A DNA stretch of 5,870 nucleotides from Clostridiaceae bacterium (GTDB lineage: Bacteria; Bacillota; Clostridia; DSM-8532), in assembly GCA_025361665.1 (NCBI GenBank), contig JANYKF010000067.1, positions 1-5,870 on the forward strand, read 5' to 3'. The position numbers were made by a program, and so were the translations under genes. Positions 5,768 through 5,870 of the stretch are shown here, in pieces (the first letter of the stretch is position 1; each line of letters begins with the position of its first letter). The notes below the pieces were generated by a model. That model saw nothing but the letters and a program-made list of their open reading frames with translations. It was not told the origin of the DNA and ran no database searches.

Positions 5768-5866
5768 GATTCTGGTGTAAAAACTCACTTTTGTGAGTTT
5801 TTATGCAGGATGTCTCTGACATCCTGCATGTTGAAGGCACATTTTGTGCCTTCAACACACCAAATC
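5768..5866. repeat. Cluster of three abutting perfect palindromes closed by an outer stem (cloverleaf/cruciform-like)
   Basis: Three perfect inverted repeats follow one another without a spare base: 5779-5802 (10 bp, loop TTTT), 5803-5829 (12 bp, loop TCT) and 5830-5856 (12 bp, loop TTT). They are bracketed by TGGTGT (5773-5778) and ACACCA (5857-5862), which pair as six more base pairs. Four further pairs (GATT 5768-5771 with AATC 5863-5866) follow past a bulged C at 5772. The whole can fold as a four-way junction with about 44 base pairs and only the three tiny loops and the bulged C unpaired. The arms have different sequences, so this is not a tandem duplication. It lies upstream of the DUF362 start. 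It could be a cruciform DNA site, a small palindromic mobile element or a structured RNA. I do not recognise a named family. Confidence 0.85.
5778..5803. terminator. Bidirectional rho-independent terminator-like hairpin (first arm of the palindrome cluster)
   Basis: An A-run, the core ACTCAC, a four-base loop, GTGAGT and a T-run form an 11-base-pair stem when T5778 and A5803 are included. It reads the same way on both strands, each ending in a T-run, as in bidirectional intrinsic terminators. On the minus strand it could end transcripts arriving from a gene to the right of the window, just before the DUF362 gene. The stem is only moderately GC-rich and the T-run is part of the stem, so termination strength is uncertain. 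Confidence 0.5.
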
Positions 5867-5870
5867 ACGT

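Noticed and set aside
4650..5780. Plus-strand open frame of 376 codons
   Set aside because: It is the antisense image of the DUF362 gene, whose two cysteine motifs and family blocks are clear on the minus strand.
5768..5866. tRNA or CRISPR explanation for the cloverleaf-like cluster
   Set aside because: There is no tRNA-like arm lengths, anticodon loop or T-loop: loops are only 3-4 bases and stems up to 12 bp. The three palindromes differ in sequence and have no spacers, so they are not CRISPR repeats.

Overview
The window is a moderately GC-rich bacterial chromosome segment in which every convincing gene lies on the minus strand, so transcription runs from high to low coordinates. No plus-strand gene is supported. 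The gene set is metabolic: a Bacillus-type amidophosphoribosyltransferase with iron-sulfur cysteines, a class I PurE, a phosphofructokinase with a lysine of the PPi-type pattern, a DUF2156 acyltransferase-like protein and a DUF362/ferredoxin protein. This mix suggests an anaerobe, most likely a Clostridia-like Firmicute. That is an inference from gene content, and the species is not identifiable.

Layout in transcription order. At 5768-5866 there is a compact run of three abutting perfect inverted repeats, closed by an outer inverted repeat. Together they can fold as a four-armed cloverleaf or cruciform. Next is a DUF362 protein with two C-terminal [4Fe-4S] motifs (5723 to 4533), whose stop codon lies inside a long stem-loop. 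A 124-base intergenic region follows, with a possible extended -10 promoter and two small hairpins. Then comes a tight five-gene run: trmL (4408 to 3911), a divergent 6-phosphofructokinase (3893 to 2805), a DUF2156 protein (2777 to 1863), purE (1846 to 1340) and purF (1335 to beyond base 1). Gaps within the run are 17, 27, 16 and 4 bases, each holding or overlapped by a ribosome binding site, so it is probably one transcript.

The run mixes tRNA wobble methylation, the committed step of glycolysis and two steps of de novo purine synthesis (PurF is step one; PurE interconverts N5-CAIR and CAIR). purC and purK are not in the window. The most unusual points are the cloverleaf-like palindrome cluster at the right edge and the phosphofructokinase, which has substitutions at several normally fixed active-site positions. 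The window ends inside purF on the left and just outside the palindrome cluster on the right.
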